DNA of 64,000 nt. It comes from Alphaproteobacteria bacterium (lineage in GTDB: Bacteria; Pseudomonadota; Alphaproteobacteria; JAVJRE01). The notes under the pieces are model-generated. The model had not been told where the DNA came from and searched no databases. It was given only the letters and a program-made list of their open reading frames with translations. The stretch spans positions 310,001 to 374,000 of the forward strand of contig JAVJRE010000002.1 in assembly GCA_040218575.1 (NCBI GenBank), written 5' to 3'. Of this stretch, positions 62,783 to 64,000 are shown piece by piece; positions within the stretch are counted from its first letter, which is position 1, and each line of letters begins with the position of its first letter. The translations under genes were made by a program, and so were the position numbers.

Positions 62783-64000
62783 CTAACGTTCTATCCGCAG
62801 ATTACTCAGATCCTCGGCGATCTGATGAAACGCGTCCTGCAGTTCCGCATTGCTAGGCGAGTTGTAGTACATGCCGGGCGCCGTCGCGCAGTCGCGGTAG
62901 AGATTCTGCAATGTGCCGTTGTTCTGCTGAAACGTGATCGTATAGATGCGGATGCCCTCCGCTTTCATGGCCGTGCAGACCGCCAGCATACGCGCATTGA
63001 TTTCTGTTTCCGCCGCACCAGCATTGGTCGTGCCCAGTATGCCCCAGCCAAGACGACCGTAGGCGCCATAGTCGGAGTTGTCCGGACCGGACGGCGGATG
63101 GTCATACCACTGGTTCTGACCATCGGTCAGCATGATGACCACTTTCTCCATAAGCGGCGTTCCATAGTCCAGCGGCAGTTCAGCCGGCGATGGCGCGCCC
63201 CACACGCCGCGCCACTTTGGCGAGATCGAGCGCCAGCCCCATACCAGACCGAGATTGCCCATGGTGCCGCCACGGTGCCACGGCAGCATCTCGTCGATGG
63301 CTGCCTGAATGGTGGTCTTGTCAGGCACCAGCGGAGTAATTTCCGGACCACACCCGAGATTGGGACCGGTGCCATTGTTCTGCGCGCCATTGGTCTCATT
63401 CACCGGCGGCCAGTTGTTGTCGCTGGCCGCCGGATAGAAGAACGGGGTCCATAGAGGCTCACCGGCAGTACCGGGCGCATTGTCTGTCTGATCGAAGGGT
63501 GCGGGGCGGGCTTCCACACACCCCTTCCACGCGGTCGGTACATAGTCCACGGGGTTGTATCCCGTCAACCAGTCCGTATGTTGCGCTCCGACATTGACCG
63601 CGACGGTATAGGGCACCAGGCCGACCCAGAAATCCTCCACCACCTCGCGCTCGCCATAGAGAATGTCGATGAGGTCCGTGGCGGCGCCTTTCATGGCGTC
63701 CATCTTGCCGTTGGAGCGCATGGACCCTGTATTGTCCATCACCAGGATCAACTCCATACCTTTGGCGGCGCGGCGAATGACCGTACTGGCCGTGACCGTC
63801 ATGTCCTGGATCCCCACCACGCTCATGAAGCTGGTGGGGATGGTCGCCGAAGCGTCCAGGGTAAGCGTCTCCGCCGATGTATTGATCGTCACCACCGGGC
63901 CGCTGAGCGTCGCACCCATATAGCCCGGCGGAAAGTTCGTATCGAAAAACATCTGAATATCGCCGTCGCGTTCCGGCGAAAACATCACCCGGCCGCCCGC
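62783..64000 (-). CDS. TadG-like pilus assembly protein with VWA domain (5' end cut off)
   Basis: The minus-strand frame stays open to the window edge, so the N-terminus is missing. The visible 405 residues hold a von Willebrand factor A domain with the MIDAS-type motif ELILVMDNTGSMRSNGKMDAM and a later KVVIMLTDGQNQWYDHPP. This form, with Thr in the second MIDAS place and a long insertion with several Cys and Trp, is typical of TadG proteins of Tad/Flp pilus clusters. ATG 63985 and GTG 63988 exist in frame but leave no TM segment, so they are unlikely starts. Other tad genes would lie beyond 64000. Confidence 0.8.
   Translation of the reverse strand, partial: AGGRVMFSPERDGDIQMFFDTNFPPGYMGATLSGPVVTINTSAETLTLDASATIPTSFMSVVGIQDMTVTASTVIRRAAKGMELILVMDNTGSMRSNGKMDAMKGAATDLIDILYGEREVVEDFWVGLVPYTVAVNVGAQHTDWLTGYNPVDYVPTAWKGCVEARPAPFDQTDNAPGTAGEPLWTPFFYPAASDNNWPPVNETNGAQNNGTGPNLGCGPEITPLVPDKTTIQAAIDEMLPWHRGGTMGNLGLVWGWRSISPKWRGVWGAPSPAELPLDYGTPLMEKVVIMLTDGQNQWYDHPPSGPDNSDYGAYGRLGWGILGTTNAGAAETEINARMLAVCTAMKAEGIRIYTITFQQNNGTLQNLYRDCATAPGMYYNSPSNAELQDAFHQIAEDLSNLRIER

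Overview
The window is a 64 kb piece of a GC-rich alphaproteobacterial chromosome. It carries ctrA next to chpT with a perfect CtrA box, a class II DAHP synthase, DUF1476 beside purB, the purC-purS-purQ-purL-bolA-grxD order, and Tad-type pilus and flagellar genes. Together these suggest a free-living, flagellated member of or near the Rhodospirillales; the order is inferred from gene content only. Genes are tightly packed on both strands. No gap exceeds about 270 bases, and I saw no rRNA, CRISPR array, transposase or prophage.

Layout. 1-3.5 kb holds fliJ (cut by the window edge), fliI, the cell-cycle regulator ctrA and its phosphotransferase chpT. 3.5-11.1 kb is a molybdenum/tungsten block: mobA, fdhD, a drug or siderophore-type exporter, a lipoprotein, a tungstate ABC importer (tupB-tupC-tupA) and moaA. 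11.1-13.5 kb encodes an unusual membrane-anchored Sel1/ankyrin protein. 13.5-20.5 kb holds nadK, an AbrB-family membrane protein, class I aldolase, a small secreted protein, tRNA-Leu(UAA), a CinA-type domain protein, sfsA, map and radC. At 20.6-21.2 kb lies the wreck of an Aer-type chemoreceptor. 21.3-32.8 kb holds a second exporter, a class II aldolase and the purine block purB-(DUF1476)-(TANGO2-like)-purC-purS-purQ-(rhomboid)-purL-bolA-grxD, followed by rarD.

From 32.8 to 49 kb most genes lie on the minus strand: rpsD (own promoter and terminator), trmJ, cimA, cysS, gltX, nadE, aroG-type DAHP synthase, glutathione reductase, then glmS, glmU and a DUF3108 protein, with one plus-strand hydrolase between. 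49.2-54.1 kb holds tRNA-Val(CAC), an acetyltransferase/phosphotransferase pair, an AhpD-like protein and a form II CoxL-type molybdenum hydroxylase without its partner subunits. 54.2-60.3 kb is one 2006-residue calcium-binding RTX protein built from a duplicated carbohydrate-binding plus LamG module. The window ends with a Sua5-type tRNA enzyme, a GlcD-type dehydrogenase and the C-terminal part of a TadG-like protein.

Links between genes: tungstate or molybdate import, MoaA, MobA and FdhD form a supply line for Mo/W cofactor enzymes, and the CoxL-like protein is the one such enzyme visible here. The most unusual loci are the RTX protein, the Sel1/ankyrin protein and the fdhD variant with relocated cysteines. 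I saw no complete multi-gene system that I can claim is new.
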